The translations under genes were made by a program, and so were the position numbers. The notes under the pieces are model-generated. The model was given only the letters and a program-made list of their open reading frames with translations, did not search any database and was not told the DNA's origin. From an uncultured Lachnospiraceae bacterium (lineage in GTDB: Bacteria; Bacillota; Clostridia; Lachnospirales; Lachnospiraceae), in the NCBI GenBank assembly GCA_902789735.1, contig CADAOZ010000017.1, positions 1-55,379 on the forward strand: a DNA stretch of 55,379 nucleotides, read 5' to 3'. Positions 1 through 9,037 of this stretch are shown here, in pieces (positions within the stretch are counted from its first letter, which is position 1; each line of letters opens with the position of its first letter).

Positions 1-198
1 CCTTTATTAAGTGCGCTCTTTTATTCTTGAAGAGCCTTTGGCTGACAACAGTTCAATCACATGCAACTCATAAACAGGGATCATCACCACAGGTGCCATA
101 AAATAATAGCCCTTGTGAGCAGATCCTTATATTTTGAAACTGAACTTCACGGATTCAGGTTACATATAAACATTCCGGCTTTCAAAGCCGCAGACGGA

Positions 199-1262
199 TC
201 AAAGCTCTTTTTTACAGAGCGCCAGCGCGGACGCAATGACGGCGTCCATGTCGTAGTACTTGTACTCTCCCAGCCTTCCGCCGAAGATGACCTTGCCTTC
301 CTGATCCGCCAGCTCTTTATACTTCAGATACAGAGCGCCGTTCTTTTCGTCGTTGACGGGATAATAAGGCTCATCACCGGGCTTCCATTCCGAACTGTAC
401 TCCCTGCTGATTACCGTCTTGGGCAGGTCATTGCCCTGATCATCCTTGCCGAACTCGAACCATTTATGCTCAATAATTCTGGTCCAGGGAGTCTCTCTGT
501 CGGTATAGTTCACGGCTGCGTTGCCCTGGAAGTTGGGCTTGTCCAGCAGTTCGTTCTCAAAACGAACGGATCTGTACTCCAGATAACCCAGTTTGAAATC
601 GAAATAGGCATCGATGGGGCCTGTATAAATGACCTTCTCCGCCATCGTGTCAAACTCCGCCTTCTTCTCGAGATAATCAACGCCCAGCTGTACCTCGATC
701 CCGTCCAGAAGATTGGCGACCATCTTTGTATAACCGCCGATCGGAATTCCCTGGTAAAGGGCATTGAAGTAATTGTTGTCGAATGTCAGTCTGACCGGCA
801 GTCTCTTAATGATAAAGGCGGGCAGCTGATCACAGGGACGTCCCCACTGTTTCTCGGTATAGCCTTTGACAAGCTTTTCATAAATGTAATCCCGGCTTCA
901 CGGCGCTGCTCTTCGATCTTGGCCGCGGCTTCCTCCGGTGTGATCACACCCCACATTTTGTTAAAGGTATACATATTGAAAGGCAGAGAATACAGCTCAC
1001 CGTGATAGTTGGCGACAGGGCTGTTGGTGAACCTGTTGAATTCAGCAAACCTGGTAATATAATCCCAGACTTCTTTATTGTTGGTATGGAAAATATGGGC
1101 ACCGTATTTATGCACGTGGATGCCTTCCACGTCTTCTGTATAAACATTGTCGGCAATATTGGGCCGCTTGTCAATGACAAGGACAGACTTGCCTGCCGCT
1201 TTTGCCTGCTGGGCAAAAACAGCGCCGAACAGACCGGAGCCTACAATCAGATAATCTTACAT
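199..1262 (-). pseudogene. glf: UDP-galactopyranose mutase, disrupted
   Basis: Glf converts UDP-galactopyranose to UDP-galactofuranose for surface polysaccharides. The FAD motif (DYLIVGSGLFGAV), the HVHKYGAHIFHT region and a complete C-terminus ending at 199 are recognisable. Two lesions are visible. The expected ATG at 1262-1260, with a purine-rich RBS upstream, is followed at once by TAA (1259-1257), where the family normally has a Tyr or similar residue. Near 875-895 the reading frame shifts: the upstream part reads REAGIT, the downstream part resumes in another frame at DYIYEKLVKGYTEKQWG. By family comparison, roughly 15-20 residues between these points are missing. The nine bases CGGGATTAC at the junction would fit both the upstream and downstream reading, suggesting a deletion between short repeats. 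The C-terminal half alone would lack the FAD fold. A sequencing or assembly error is the alternative, but two independent lesions argue for real decay. Confidence 0.85.
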
Positions 1263-1294
1263 AAGTCTTTTCCTTTCCCGTCAGTTCATAAAAC

Positions 1295-1326
1295 GGGAGA
1301 CAGGTTCCTGACGGCGCCTGTCTCCT
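1295..1326 (-). terminator. Hairpin between cytidylyltransferase and glf
   Basis: A perfect 9 bp stem (1296-1304 with 1317-1325, 12-base loop) is followed on the minus strand by CGTTTTAT. It is a modest Rho-independent terminator or attenuating hairpin between the cytidylyltransferase gene and the broken glf. Confidence 0.5.
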
Positions 1327-1535
1327 GTAGAAATGACTGCCTTCTATATAAATACTGCGTAATGAATACTGCTTACCAATTACTTTATCTCAGATTTGAG
1401 GTACTTTCAACATTTTGACAGTATTTTGTGTTTTTTATCCATTTTTCCCGCTGCTGACCACTAGATGTATGGCATGGATATACCGGCTTTTAGAGCCAGT
1501 TTGTTTTTCTGTCCTGATTACATAGCCGTATTATC

Positions 1536-2270
1536 TCAATCTTCAAAGATGACTCTGACCGCCGCGTGCAGCATGTCCATGCCCAGAATACCGCGGAACC
1601 TGTCCAGATCGGCTCCCGTCGTGATCTTAAAGTTGTTATCTTCACCCCGAATCAGATACATATCCAGCCCGTTCATAAAGGCCAGCTCGCTGGCGCCCCG
1701 GATCGAGCGCAGGGTCTGCAGATCTGTTTTGCGGTTGACCTCCGTGAATTTCCAGAGCCGGAAAGATTCGGGGGACTGGCCGGCGAACAGGACACTGCGG
1801 TCCGCCAGGCCGAACAGATGGCGGCCGTCGTCGCTCTGATAGATCGTATCATTCAGCGGCAGGACCGGCATACAGCCGTCATGTCTCTCCAGCTGGGCCA
1901 GACACTCGGAAATCAGTTCCGAGCTCAGCAGGGGACGGACAGCTTCATGGATGATCACACCGTCCCGTTCACTTTTCGAGGTCAGCATGCAGGCCTCCAG
2001 GCCGCTCAGGAAGGATTCCTGACGGGTCTTGCCGGGATCCGCGAAGCTCTCGAATTTGGTCACTTTCTCTTTCTCCATCCATTTACGGATACTGGGGCGC
2101 CATTCATCCGCCGCGACGATGACGATCCTGTCAACATCCGGGTTGTTCTGGAATGTCTCCACCGTATACATAAGAATCGGCCTGCCGCCTACATCTATAT
2201 ATTGTTTAGGACAGTCAGGTCTCCGCATTCTGGTGCCAATGCCGCCTGATAAAATAATCGCGTAATTCAT
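1536..2270 (-). CDS. IspD/TarI-family cytidylyltransferase
   Basis: CTP:alcohol-phosphate cytidylyltransferase, about 244 aa. The N-terminal nucleotide-binding signature reads MNYAIILSGGIGTRM, followed by CPKQYIDVGGRPIL, a mid-protein EAVRPLL segment (IspD/TarI normally HDAVRP) and a C-terminal FKITTGADLDR segment (normally KVTxPxD). The start at 2270 has AGGA about 9 bases upstream; a longer upstream reading frame lacks an RBS. Members act either in isoprenoid synthesis (IspD) or make CDP-ribitol/CDP-glycerol-like donors for capsule or teichoic acid (TarI/Bcs1). Its position between glf and a CpsB-type phosphatase favours a polysaccharide role; substrate cannot be read from sequence. It probably forms a transcription unit with the phosphatase 51 bases upstream. 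Confidence 0.8.
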   Translation of the reverse strand: MNYAIILSGGIGTRMRRPDCPKQYIDVGGRPILMYTVETFQNNPDVDRIVIVAADEWRPSIRKWMEKEKVTKFESFADPGKTRQESFLSGLEACMLTSKSERDGVIIHEAVRPLLSSELISECLAQLERHDGCMPVLPLNDTIYQSDDGRHLFGLADRSVLFAGQSPESFRLWKFTEVNRKTDLQTLRSIRGASELAFMNGLDMYLIRGEDNNFKITTGADLDRFRGILGMDMLHAAVRVIFED

Positions 2271-2321
2271 TCTCTTTTTCCTGCTTTCTATAAATATTAG
2301 TCTGCGGTTCACGGCCCGGGT

Positions 2322-3086
2322 TCAGAATATTCCGAATAATTTTTTCCGCCTCGGTTTTTTTAAGCCGTCTATTTCCCTGTCATGGAATACGGCGTCCGCA
2401 TTTTCCATGAGGAATTCCGCTGTATTGGGTCCCAGCTTTTTTTCGATCCCTTCCATAGCCGATTTTAAATGACAGGGACGTTTATCCGTATTATGGGCAT
2501 CACTGCCTACTATATGAACCAATCCCTCTTTCATCAGCTCAAACACTCTGGGAGACCGCCTGCGGCTGATACAGCTGTCGGCGTTGACCTGGAAGAGGCA
2601 GCCTTTCTCAAGAAAATGATACAGCCTCTCTTCGTCCCCGAAGAAATAATCGTATCTGTCTATATGAGCAAAGACCGGGGTGAGGCCCTGACGGAGCAGA
2701 ATATCAACAATCTCCTCGCCCCAGAGCGGAAATGTCCCTGACAGGAATGGCCATTCAAGCAGAAGATACCTGCTGTCCCCCATGCGAAGATCTGTAAAAT
2801 CAATATCGAACAGTTCCTCGTCCATACGCACTTCCGCGCCCAGGGCTGTTTCCAGGCCCAGTCTGTCACAAGTCTCTTTCATGCGTTCGAATGCCGCCGC
2901 CCTGTTCCTGCAATAATCCTCCACTTTCATGTCATGGGCATAAAAGTGCGGTGTGAATAAAATCTGACGGACCTCTTGCTGTTGCTCGGACAGGAGCAGG
3001 GCGCCGGATATGTCGGGATTTTGCGCGCCGTCATCGATACCGGGAAGGATGTGGCAGTGTATGTCGGTCATAATGTTGTTTTTCAT
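2322..3086 (-). CDS. cpsB: PHP-type protein-tyrosine phosphatase (CpsB/YwqE)
   Basis: A 254-aa metal-dependent phosphatase of the PHP fold that dephosphorylates BY-kinases and so sets capsule chain assembly. Metal ligand motifs are visible: DIHCHILPGIDDGA near the N-terminus, TPHFYAH, a conserved GAEVRMDEEL stretch, FAHIDRYD, and GSDAHN near the C-terminus. Length matches CpsB. It lies 236 aa-gene-distance away from, and divergent to, the Wzz/BY-kinase pair at 4.2-5.8 kb, whereas in classical cps operons CpsB, CpsC and CpsD are collinear. A second member of the same family is encoded at 11982-12752. Confidence 0.9.
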   Translation of the reverse strand: MKNNIMTDIHCHILPGIDDGAQNPDISGALLLSEQQQEVRQILFTPHFYAHDMKVEDYCRNRAAAFERMKETCDRLGLETALGAEVRMDEELFDIDFTDLRMGDSRYLLLEWPFLSGTFPLWGEEIVDILLRQGLTPVFAHIDRYDYFFGDEERLYHFLEKGCLFQVNADSCISRRRSPRVFELMKEGLVHIVGSDAHNTDKRPCHLKSAMEGIEKKLGPNTAEFLMENADAVFHDREIDGLKKPRRKKLFGIF

Positions 3087-3529
3087 TTTCTCTTTCTCAG
3101 CGTAATTCCAAGAACTATAATAAACGTTCTATAACTCTCAGTTTATTTATATTAATTCTTTCGAAATCATACTCATATTTATGCTATACTACCAATTCTG
3201 TTTTAATTATTTTTGCCTTTTTGTCATAAATAACAATCTTCTAATCCAAGCAAACGAAAAGGTCCAAGGGTTTCCTTCCGCATAAGGAAAAACACATAAA
3301 GTCTTTCTTTTAACGACAAAAATCATGATAGAATATACTTGATTTTGATTTCCGTAACCTTTTTTTGAAGAGGATTTTTCAACTATTTTAACAATCATAG
3401 CACCACCTTTATGAATAAAAAAGCAATTTCTCTGGAATTAATATTCTTTCCATGATAAGATACATTGATTAAGTTTTAAGTATTTGTTTACCCTGATTGT
3501 TTTACTGTTATCTTTTATTGGAGGATCTT
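3087..3529. promoter_or_regulatory. AT-rich divergent intergenic region
   Basis: 443 bases between the minus-strand phosphatase and the plus-strand Ig-like protein gene. It is much richer in A and T than the flanking genes and must hold promoters for both directions; several TATAAT-like hexamers (for example TATAAT at about 3118 and TATACT at about 3185) are present but no pair of -35/-10 boxes is convincing. A 63-codon minus-strand frame (3207-3398) with an AAGGTGG upstream is open but has no recognisable features. Confidence 0.5.
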
Positions 3530-4207
3530 GTGAACAAAAAACACGAACCGTCAGTTATTCTAAAAACCCTTATATTAATTTTCTGCATTATAAATGTCAT
3601 TGCACTTTTTCTGGTTCTGAAACATGAAAAGCAGACACAGAATAACGCCCAGGTTATCTCATATGATGTTACGGAGGAAGAGACTGAGGAGGAAACGACA
3701 TCCTCACAAGTTCCATCTCCTGTAATCTCGCTTGATGAAAGTCTGATTCCAGATCTAAGTGAAGATGATCTGTACGATTTAAAGAATATCCTAATCAGCG
3801 TCGGTGCATTAAGCGCCGAAGACGGTCAGGGAAACGATGTAACAGACGGCATTAGCTGGACATTGACACCGGTGGCAGACCAGATAGGTACTTTTGACGC
3901 GGATTTTTTGATTCAGAATGAAAGCAGAAGAAGTTCCGGGGCTTCTTGCACCGTGTCTGCTGAATTAACATCTCCCTTCCTCTTTTTATCAGAGAGTAAT
4001 GTCACCGTAGCCAGGGACAGCACTTTCAGCATTTCTTCTTACATCAAAATCGCTATGGATATAGACGGAAGCGATATAACCGAATATGTGACTTGCGACG
4101 ATTATGTGAACACAGCTTCTTCCGGCACATACAACATCACACTCTATGTATATAGCCACGTGGCTGATACGATGACGAGAAAAAATCTAACCGTTACAGT
4201 ACAGTAA
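3530..4207 (+). CDS. Membrane-anchored Ig-like protein of unknown function
   Basis: 225 aa from GTG at 3530, chosen because GGAGG lies 6 bases before it. One N-terminal hydrophobic helix (about residues 9-31) precedes an acidic Glu/Thr/Ser linker, then two beta-rich segments. The last, ending in a VNTASSGTYNITLYVYS-type pattern, resembles the Ig-like DUF5011/HYR domains of Gram-positive surface proteins. It is probably an extracellular anchored protein. It starts a three-gene, AT-rich plus-strand unit with the Wzz-like and BY-kinase genes (36 bases to the next gene), so a role in polysaccharide export or its sensing is inferred from context only. Confidence 0.7.
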   Translation: MNKKHEPSVILKTLILIFCIINVIALFLVLKHEKQTQNNAQVISYDVTEEETEEETTSSQVPSPVISLDESLIPDLSEDDLYDLKNILISVGALSAEDGQGNDVTDGISWTLTPVADQIGTFDADFLIQNESRRSSGASCTVSAELTSPFLFLSESNVTVARDSTFSISSYIKIAMDIDGSDITEYVTCDDYVNTASSGTYNITLYVYSHVADTMTRKNLTVTVQ

Positions 4208-4243
4208 TCGCTAAAAACATTTATTTCGCAGGAGGTATACGAT

Positions 4244-4993
4244 TTGAATATATCCGACAATACTCACGATGAGATTGAAATTGATCTCTCACAGCTTTTT
4301 TATATCCTATGGAAAAACGTTCTATGGATTATTCTTGCCGCAGTTATATGTGCTGATATCGGCTATGGAATTGCCACCTTCGCAAAAACACCGATATACA
4401 CTGCCAGTGCTGACATGCTCGTCAACAATAAGCAGAACGCATCGTCAAGCGAAAACGCAAATACGGTAACCTCTTCCGACCTGACGGCTTCCTCCTCTCT
4501 TGTAACCACTTACTCTATCATATTAAAGAGCCATACTGTACTAGAAAAGGTCATTAGAACACTCGGCCTTGATTATAGCTACGCTGAACTATCTAACATG
4601 ATTTCTGTTTCTACTGTAGATAACACACAGGTCATGCGTGTCACAGTGAAGAATGAAGACCCCCAGATAGCTATGGACATCGTGGCTCAGATTGTCTCCC
4701 TCGCACCTGCTGTGATTGTTGATAAAGCAGAAGTCGGTTCTGTTAAAACAGTCGATCAGCCTTGGTCAAGCGGCCGTCCGGTTTCCCCCAATAAAATGAA
4801 ATATATTCTGATATCCGCATTCATAGGCATATTTGTATCGTGCTGTTTCTTTGTTTTAAGAGAACTGCTGAACAATACCTTCAAAACAGAAGCGGATGTC
4901 ACAAGAGAACTTGGTCTGCCAATTCTGGGTGTTATCCCTCTTGAAGAAGGTGGCTCTATCGGTCAAAAAAGTGTCACTAGGCAAAAGAACTAA
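4244..4993 (+). CDS. cpsC: Wzz/CpsC-type chain-length regulator / BY-kinase adaptor
   Basis: 249 aa polysaccharide co-polymerase. TTG start at 4244 with GGAGG 8 bases upstream. Two membrane helices (about residues 27-48 and 186-207) bracket an extracytoplasmic domain with the Wzz opening pattern (YTASADMLV). A Pro-rich stretch (DQPWSSGRPVSPNK) stands just before the second helix, as is typical. The short cytoplasmic tail ends in LGLPILGVIPLEE, the segment that in Firmicutes activates the separate BY-kinase, encoded 21 bases downstream. Codon use is AT-rich like the two neighbours. Confidence 0.9.
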   Translation: MNISDNTHDEIEIDLSQLFYILWKNVLWIILAAVICADIGYGIATFAKTPIYTASADMLVNNKQNASSSENANTVTSSDLTASSSLVTTYSIILKSHTVLEKVIRTLGLDYSYAELSNMISVSTVDNTQVMRVTVKNEDPQIAMDIVAQIVSLAPAVIVDKAEVGSVKTVDQPWSSGRPVSPNKMKYILISAFIGIFVSCCFFVLRELLNNTFKTEADVTRELGLPILGVIPLEEGGSIGQKSVTRQKN

Positions 4994-5014
4994 TAATTAA
5001 AGGGAGCAAACCAT

Positions 5015-5830
5015 ATGCCTTTGTTTAATAATAAAGATAAAAAAACAAGTCCGAACAGGCACGGAGATCGTGAATTACGTATTATTTCCGATTCATCTTC
5101 TTTTGGTTTCAAGGAAGCCTACAGAGCGTTGAGAACTAACCTCAGCTATGTAATTGAATCCAGTCAATGCGGTCATGTAATAATGATTACCAGCAGTATT
5201 CCCGCGGAATCAAAATCCAATGTAGCGGTCAACCTCTGCATCTCTTATGCCCAGGACAACAAAAGAGTCCTTCTTGTTGATTGTGACCTGAGAAAGGGAA
5301 CCCTTCATCGTTATCTAGGTGTGAGCCGGCGCCAGCACGGAATTGTAGAATACCTTGACGGGACAGAAACCAACTGGAGAAACTGCATTGTTCACCTGGA
5401 TGAATATGGTATTGATTTTATGCCTTCCGGCGTGATTGTTGATAACACCACCGAATTACTGGGGAGTTCTTCTACCGGCAAACTCTTTAATGATCTGTCG
5501 GCTGCTTATGATATGATTATTTGTGATACACCCCCCGTGAATGCTGTGGCAGATACTTCTGTATTATCAAAATACACAGACGGTGCCATCCTTGTCGTCA
5601 GTCATAATAATGTTACCCGGGATAATGTATATGCAGCCAAAGCCCAACTTGAAGCTACAAACACCAATATCCTTGGGGTCGTTCTGAGTATGTTTGATGC
5701 AACAAAGACCGGAACCGATAATACACGACAATTTTCTTATTACAATTACAACTACAACTATGGTTATGGCTATACGTCAGATTCCGATCAAAAAGAGCGG
5801 AGGAATTCCGGCGAACAGTCTTCCAATTAG
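5015..5830 (+). CDS. cpsD: BY-family tyrosine kinase CpsD with atypical P-loop
   Basis: 271 aa cytoplasmic bacterial tyrosine kinase. Walker A' (LLVDCDLRKG, residues 86-95) and Walker B (MIICDTPPV, 167-175) are intact and the C-terminus carries the expected tyrosine cluster (seven Tyr between 242 and 253), the autophosphorylation tail. Walker A at 60-69 reads SSIPAESKSN: Lys67 is kept, but the glycine normally before it is Ser66 and the following Ser/Thr pair is Ser-Asn. With the Wzz-like partner upstream it should control chain length and export of a capsule. Whether the altered P-loop still hydrolyses ATP is open. AGGGAG RBS lies 9 bases before ATG. Confidence 0.88.
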   Translation: MPLFNNKDKKTSPNRHGDRELRIISDSSSFGFKEAYRALRTNLSYVIESSQCGHVIMITSSIPAESKSNVAVNLCISYAQDNKRVLLVDCDLRKGTLHRYLGVSRRQHGIVEYLDGTETNWRNCIVHLDEYGIDFMPSGVIVDNTTELLGSSSTGKLFNDLSAAYDMIICDTPPVNAVADTSVLSKYTDGAILVVSHNNVTRDNVYAAKAQLEATNTNILGVVLSMFDATKTGTDNTRQFSYYNYNYNYGYGYTSDSDQKERRNSGEQSSN

Positions 5831-5860
5831 TAATTGGCTATAGTTCGGTATAATCAAGCA

Positions 5861-5882
5861 GGAGGGGGATTATTCCCCCTCC
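5861..5882 (+). terminator. Terminator of the cpsC-cpsD unit
   Basis: A 9 bp GC-rich stem (5861-5869 with 5874-5882, TTAT loop) followed by TCTCTTAT. It also sits just past the end of the convergent alcohol dehydrogenase gene and may serve both directions. Confidence 0.75.
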
Positions 5883-5903
5883 TCTCTTATATGCCATATT
5901 TTA

Positions 5904-7094
5904 TCAGACCTCTACGCCGTCCATAGCCATATGATACATTTCCTTAATGCCTTCATAATCTACCGGCTTAATCTTGGTAATTGTAATCGTCTTGAAGTAG
6001 GAAGCCTCCAAAGACAGCCTGTCAATTTCTTCCTCGCTAGGTGTGATACCCATTTCCTTAATGGATACCGGCATGCCGATCTCCCGGAAGAAAGCGACGG
6101 TCCTGCGGATACCTTCTTCAGAAGCCTTTATATCATCCTCTTCCGTCACGCCCCATACTTTTCGGGCATACTGTGAGAACCTGGAAGGGCAGTCTTTATA
6201 CAGATATGCAGCCCACGCACTCCAGACGGCTGTAATTGTAGCGCCATGGACCAGATCGAACATGCCGCCCATCTGCTGGCCCAGTTTATGGACAGAGAAA
6301 TCCTTTCCTCTGCCGCATTCCGTCAGGTCATTATGGGACAGGGCGCCTGCCCACATAATCTCCGCGTTGGCGTCATAATCGTTCCGGTTCTCTTTGACGA
6401 TCCTGGCATTCTTAATGACCGTACGCAGGAGGCCTTCCGCAATCTCATCTGTCAGATCACACTTGATCCCGGGGATGAAATAACGTTCCATGGTATGCAT
6501 CATGATATCAGCTACGCCGGCAAAGAAGAAATAATCCGGTACTGAGAACAGCAGCTCAGGATTCATGATTGCGAACCTGCAGCGGTTCAGTTCCGTACCA
6601 AAGCCTTTTTTCTTACCATCTTCCTCATTTGTCAGAACAGCATCCGCGGACATCTCAGATCCCGCTGCAGCGATGGTCAGAACGCAGGCAACGGGAAGAG
6701 ATTTTGTAATCTTGACCTTCTTGAACCAGATATCCCAGAGATTCGCGTCGGGATGAGAAGTACCATGAGCAATGGCCTTGGCAGTATCGATGACACTGCC
6801 CCCGCCTACGCCCAGAATATAATCAGCGCCGAATGCTACAGCCTGGCGTACCCCTTCCTCCGCATGGGCCAGGGTCGGATTGGGCTTGACGCCGCCATAG
6901 GTCATCGCGGTAAGACCGGCATCTTCAATAGATTTCGTCACACGGCCCAGCAGCCCGCTTTTGACCGCGCTGCCGCCGCCATAAACTACGAATACACGGC
7001 TGCCGCCGTCCGCTTTAATCAGGTCGCCTGCCTGAGTCTCTGTGCTTTTACCAAATACAACTCTTGTGGGTGCGTACTGTACAAAATTATTCAT
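5904..7094 (-). CDS. Iron-containing alcohol dehydrogenase (BDH/YqhD type)
   Basis: 396 aa NAD(P)H-dependent dehydrogenase that reduces aldehydes to alcohols in fermentation. The nucleotide-binding GGGSVIDTAKAIA motif (about 97-109) and the C-terminal metal-binding pattern with His in HKLGQQMGG and DLVHGATITA are present, placing it with butanol dehydrogenase / YqhD-like enzymes. Start at 7094 with AGGAGAG upstream. It is followed on the same strand by nothing before the terminator at 5861-5882, and sits 62 bases downstream of glmS. Substrate unknown. Confidence 0.92.
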   Translation of the reverse strand: MNNFVQYAPTRVVFGKSTETQAGDLIKADGGSRVFVVYGGGSAVKSGLLGRVTKSIEDAGLTAMTYGGVKPNPTLAHAEEGVRQAVAFGADYILGVGGGSVIDTAKAIAHGTSHPDANLWDIWFKKVKITKSLPVACVLTIAAAGSEMSADAVLTNEEDGKKKGFGTELNRCRFAIMNPELLFSVPDYFFFAGVADIMMHTMERYFIPGIKCDLTDEIAEGLLRTVIKNARIVKENRNDYDANAEIMWAGALSHNDLTECGRGKDFSVHKLGQQMGGMFDLVHGATITAVWSAWAAYLYKDCPSRFSQYARKVWGVTEEDDIKASEEGIRRTVAFFREIGMPVSIKEMGITPSEEEIDRLSLEASYFKTITITKIKPVDYEGIKEMYHMAMDGVEV

Positions 7095-7156
7095 GTTCTC
7101 TCTCCTATCCTGAAGACCAAATCTCGGCTCTGCCGTCTCATTATCACTATTATGGT

Positions 7157-9037
7157 TTATTCTACTGTCACACTCTTAGCCAGATTTCTGGGCTTATCCA
7201 CATCCAGACCCCTGGCGCAGGCGACGTAATATCCCAGCAACTGCAGCGGGATGACTGCCAGCGTTGCCGCAAAATGTTCGTCTGTCTTGGGCACATAGAT
7301 TGTAAAGTCTGTCGAATCCTCCACGCTGTAATTACCATAAGTAGTGACATTGGCCAGATACGCGCCCCGGCTGCCTGTCTCCACCAGATTGGACATGGTC
7401 TTTTCGAACAGGGCTTTCTGGGTCAGAACGCCGATGACCAGGGTGCCTTCTTCAATCAGGCTGATGGTACCGTGCTTCAGTTCGCCCGCGGCATAAGCCT
7501 CTGAGTGGACATAACTGATCTCCTTCATCTTCAGGCTGCCTTCCATACAGATGGCGTAGTCCAGCCCTCTGCCGATGAAGAAAATATCACGAGCGGAAGC
7601 AAACTTCGCCGCGAACCACTGGATTCTTTCCTTATCATCCAGAATCTTGCTGATCTTGCCGGGCAGGGTATTGAGTTCCTGAATCAGCTCTGCCGCCTTG
7701 TCGTCCGGAATCTGTCCTTTTACGATGCCGCACTGGATTCCCAGGATATAGCAGGCCACAAGCTGGGTCAGATATCCCTTGGTCGTCGCGACCGCAATCT
7801 CCGGTCCTGCCAGTGTATAAAAGACGTGATCCGCCTCTCTGGCGATGGAGGAACCCACCACGTTTACGATCGCCAGGGTCCTGACACCCTTGTCCTTTGC
7901 TTCACGCAGGGCAGCCAGGGAGTCTGCTGTCTCGCCGGACTGGCTGATGACTACGACCAGATCATTCGGGTCCAGCAGGAGCGAACGATAGCGGAATTCA
8001 CTGCCGAGCTCTACACGGACCGGGATACGGGCCAAATCCTCGATCACATACTGGGCTGCCATCCCAACGTGATAAGCGGAACCGCATGCCACAATATGAA
8101 TCTGATGAATCCCCCGGATGATCTCATCCGTAATTCCAATGGAGGCAAGGTCGATAAAGGCTTTCCCGCTAATCTTAGTCCCGTCTTCGCCAACCTCATC
8201 TTTATAGCGGATCATGGAATTGATGGTATCCAGAACCGCTTTGGGCTGCTCATGAATCTCCTTCATCATGAAATGCTCATAACCACCCTTTTCAGCCGCT
8301 TCCGCGTCCCATTTGATCTCTACCAGGGGTTTCTCGATCTGATCGCCGTTCAGGTCATAAAACTCCGCTTTCCCCTCTGTCAGGCGGGCCATTTCCAGGT
8401 TGCCGATATAATAAACATCTCTGGTATATTTAAGGACCGCAGGAACATCCGAAGCCAGATAGGACTCGCCATTTGTTACGCCGATGATCATGGGGCTGTC
8501 TTTACGGGCCGCATAAATTTCCCCGGGATACTCCTTGAACATGACCGCCAGGGCGTAAGACCCCCTTACACGGACCATCGTTTTGGCAAGGGCGTCAATA
8601 GGGCCCATTTTGTACTTTTTGTAGTAGTAGTCCACCATCTTAATGGCGACTTCTGTATCCGTATCGGAATAAAAAGAATAACCGTTTCGGACCAGCTTCT
8701 CTTTTAATTCCTGATAATTCTCAATAATACCGTTATGCACGCCGACAACATTATGATCATCCGAGCAATGGGGATGTGCGTTGTTCTCGGACGGTTCCCC
8801 ATGGGTCGCCCAGCGTGTATGGCCGACGCCGCAGCTGCCGACAACCGTTTTGCCGCCATCTGTCTTGTCCGACAGAATCTGCAGTCTGCCCTTTGCCTTG
8901 ACCAGGACAGGGTCCGCCTCACCGTCCCTGACCGCCAGACCGGCCGAATCATATCCTCTGTATTCCAGTTTTGACAGGCCGTCCAACAGGATGGGTGCCG
9001 CCTGGTGATGTCCTACAAATCCAACAATACCACACAT
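7157..9037 (-). CDS. glmS: Glutamine--fructose-6-phosphate aminotransferase
   Basis: 626 aa; makes glucosamine-6-phosphate from fructose-6-phosphate and glutamine, the entry to UDP-GlcNAc and peptidoglycan. N-terminal class II glutaminase begins MCGIVGFVG with nucleophile Cys2 (after Met removal), followed by two SIS sugar-isomerase domains (SQSGETADS at the first phosphosugar site) and the canonical end DKPRNLAKSVTVE. Length is slightly above the usual 600-610. AGGAG precedes ATG by 9 bases. Essential for the envelope functions elsewhere in the window. Confidence 0.98.
   Translation of the reverse strand: MCGIVGFVGHHQAAPILLDGLSKLEYRGYDSAGLAVRDGEADPVLVKAKGRLQILSDKTDGGKTVVGSCGVGHTRWATHGEPSENNAHPHCSDDHNVVGVHNGIIENYQELKEKLVRNGYSFYSDTDTEVAIKMVDYYYKKYKMGPIDALAKTMVRVRGSYALAVMFKEYPGEIYAARKDSPMIIGVTNGESYLASDVPAVLKYTRDVYYIGNLEMARLTEGKAEFYDLNGDQIEKPLVEIKWDAEAAEKGGYEHFMMKEIHEQPKAVLDTINSMIRYKDEVGEDGTKISGKAFIDLASIGITDEIIRGIHQIHIVACGSAYHVGMAAQYVIEDLARIPVRVELGSEFRYRSLLLDPNDLVVVISQSGETADSLAALREAKDKGVRTLAIVNVVGSSIAREADHVFYTLAGPEIAVATTKGYLTQLVACYILGIQCGIVKGQIPDDKAAELIQELNTLPGKISKILDDKERIQWFAAKFASARDIFFIGRGLDYAICMEGSLKMKEISYVHSEAYAAGELKHGTISLIEEGTLVIGVLTQKALFEKTMSNLVETGSRGAYLANVTTYGNYSVEDSTDFTIYVPKTDEHFAATLAVIPLQLLGYYVACARGLDVDKPRNLAKSVTVE

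Noticed and set aside
61..1005. Long open frame on the plus strand opposite glf
   Set aside because: It mirrors the codon bias of the antisense glf gene, has no RBS and no recognisable motifs.
3207..3398. 63-codon minus-strand frame with AAGGTGG upstream
   Set aside because: Only the RBS-like box supports it; composition is that of AT-rich non-coding DNA and no motif is visible.
7505..8707. 400-codon plus-strand frame opposite glmS
   Set aside because: Shadow of glmS, whose protein is fully recognisable.
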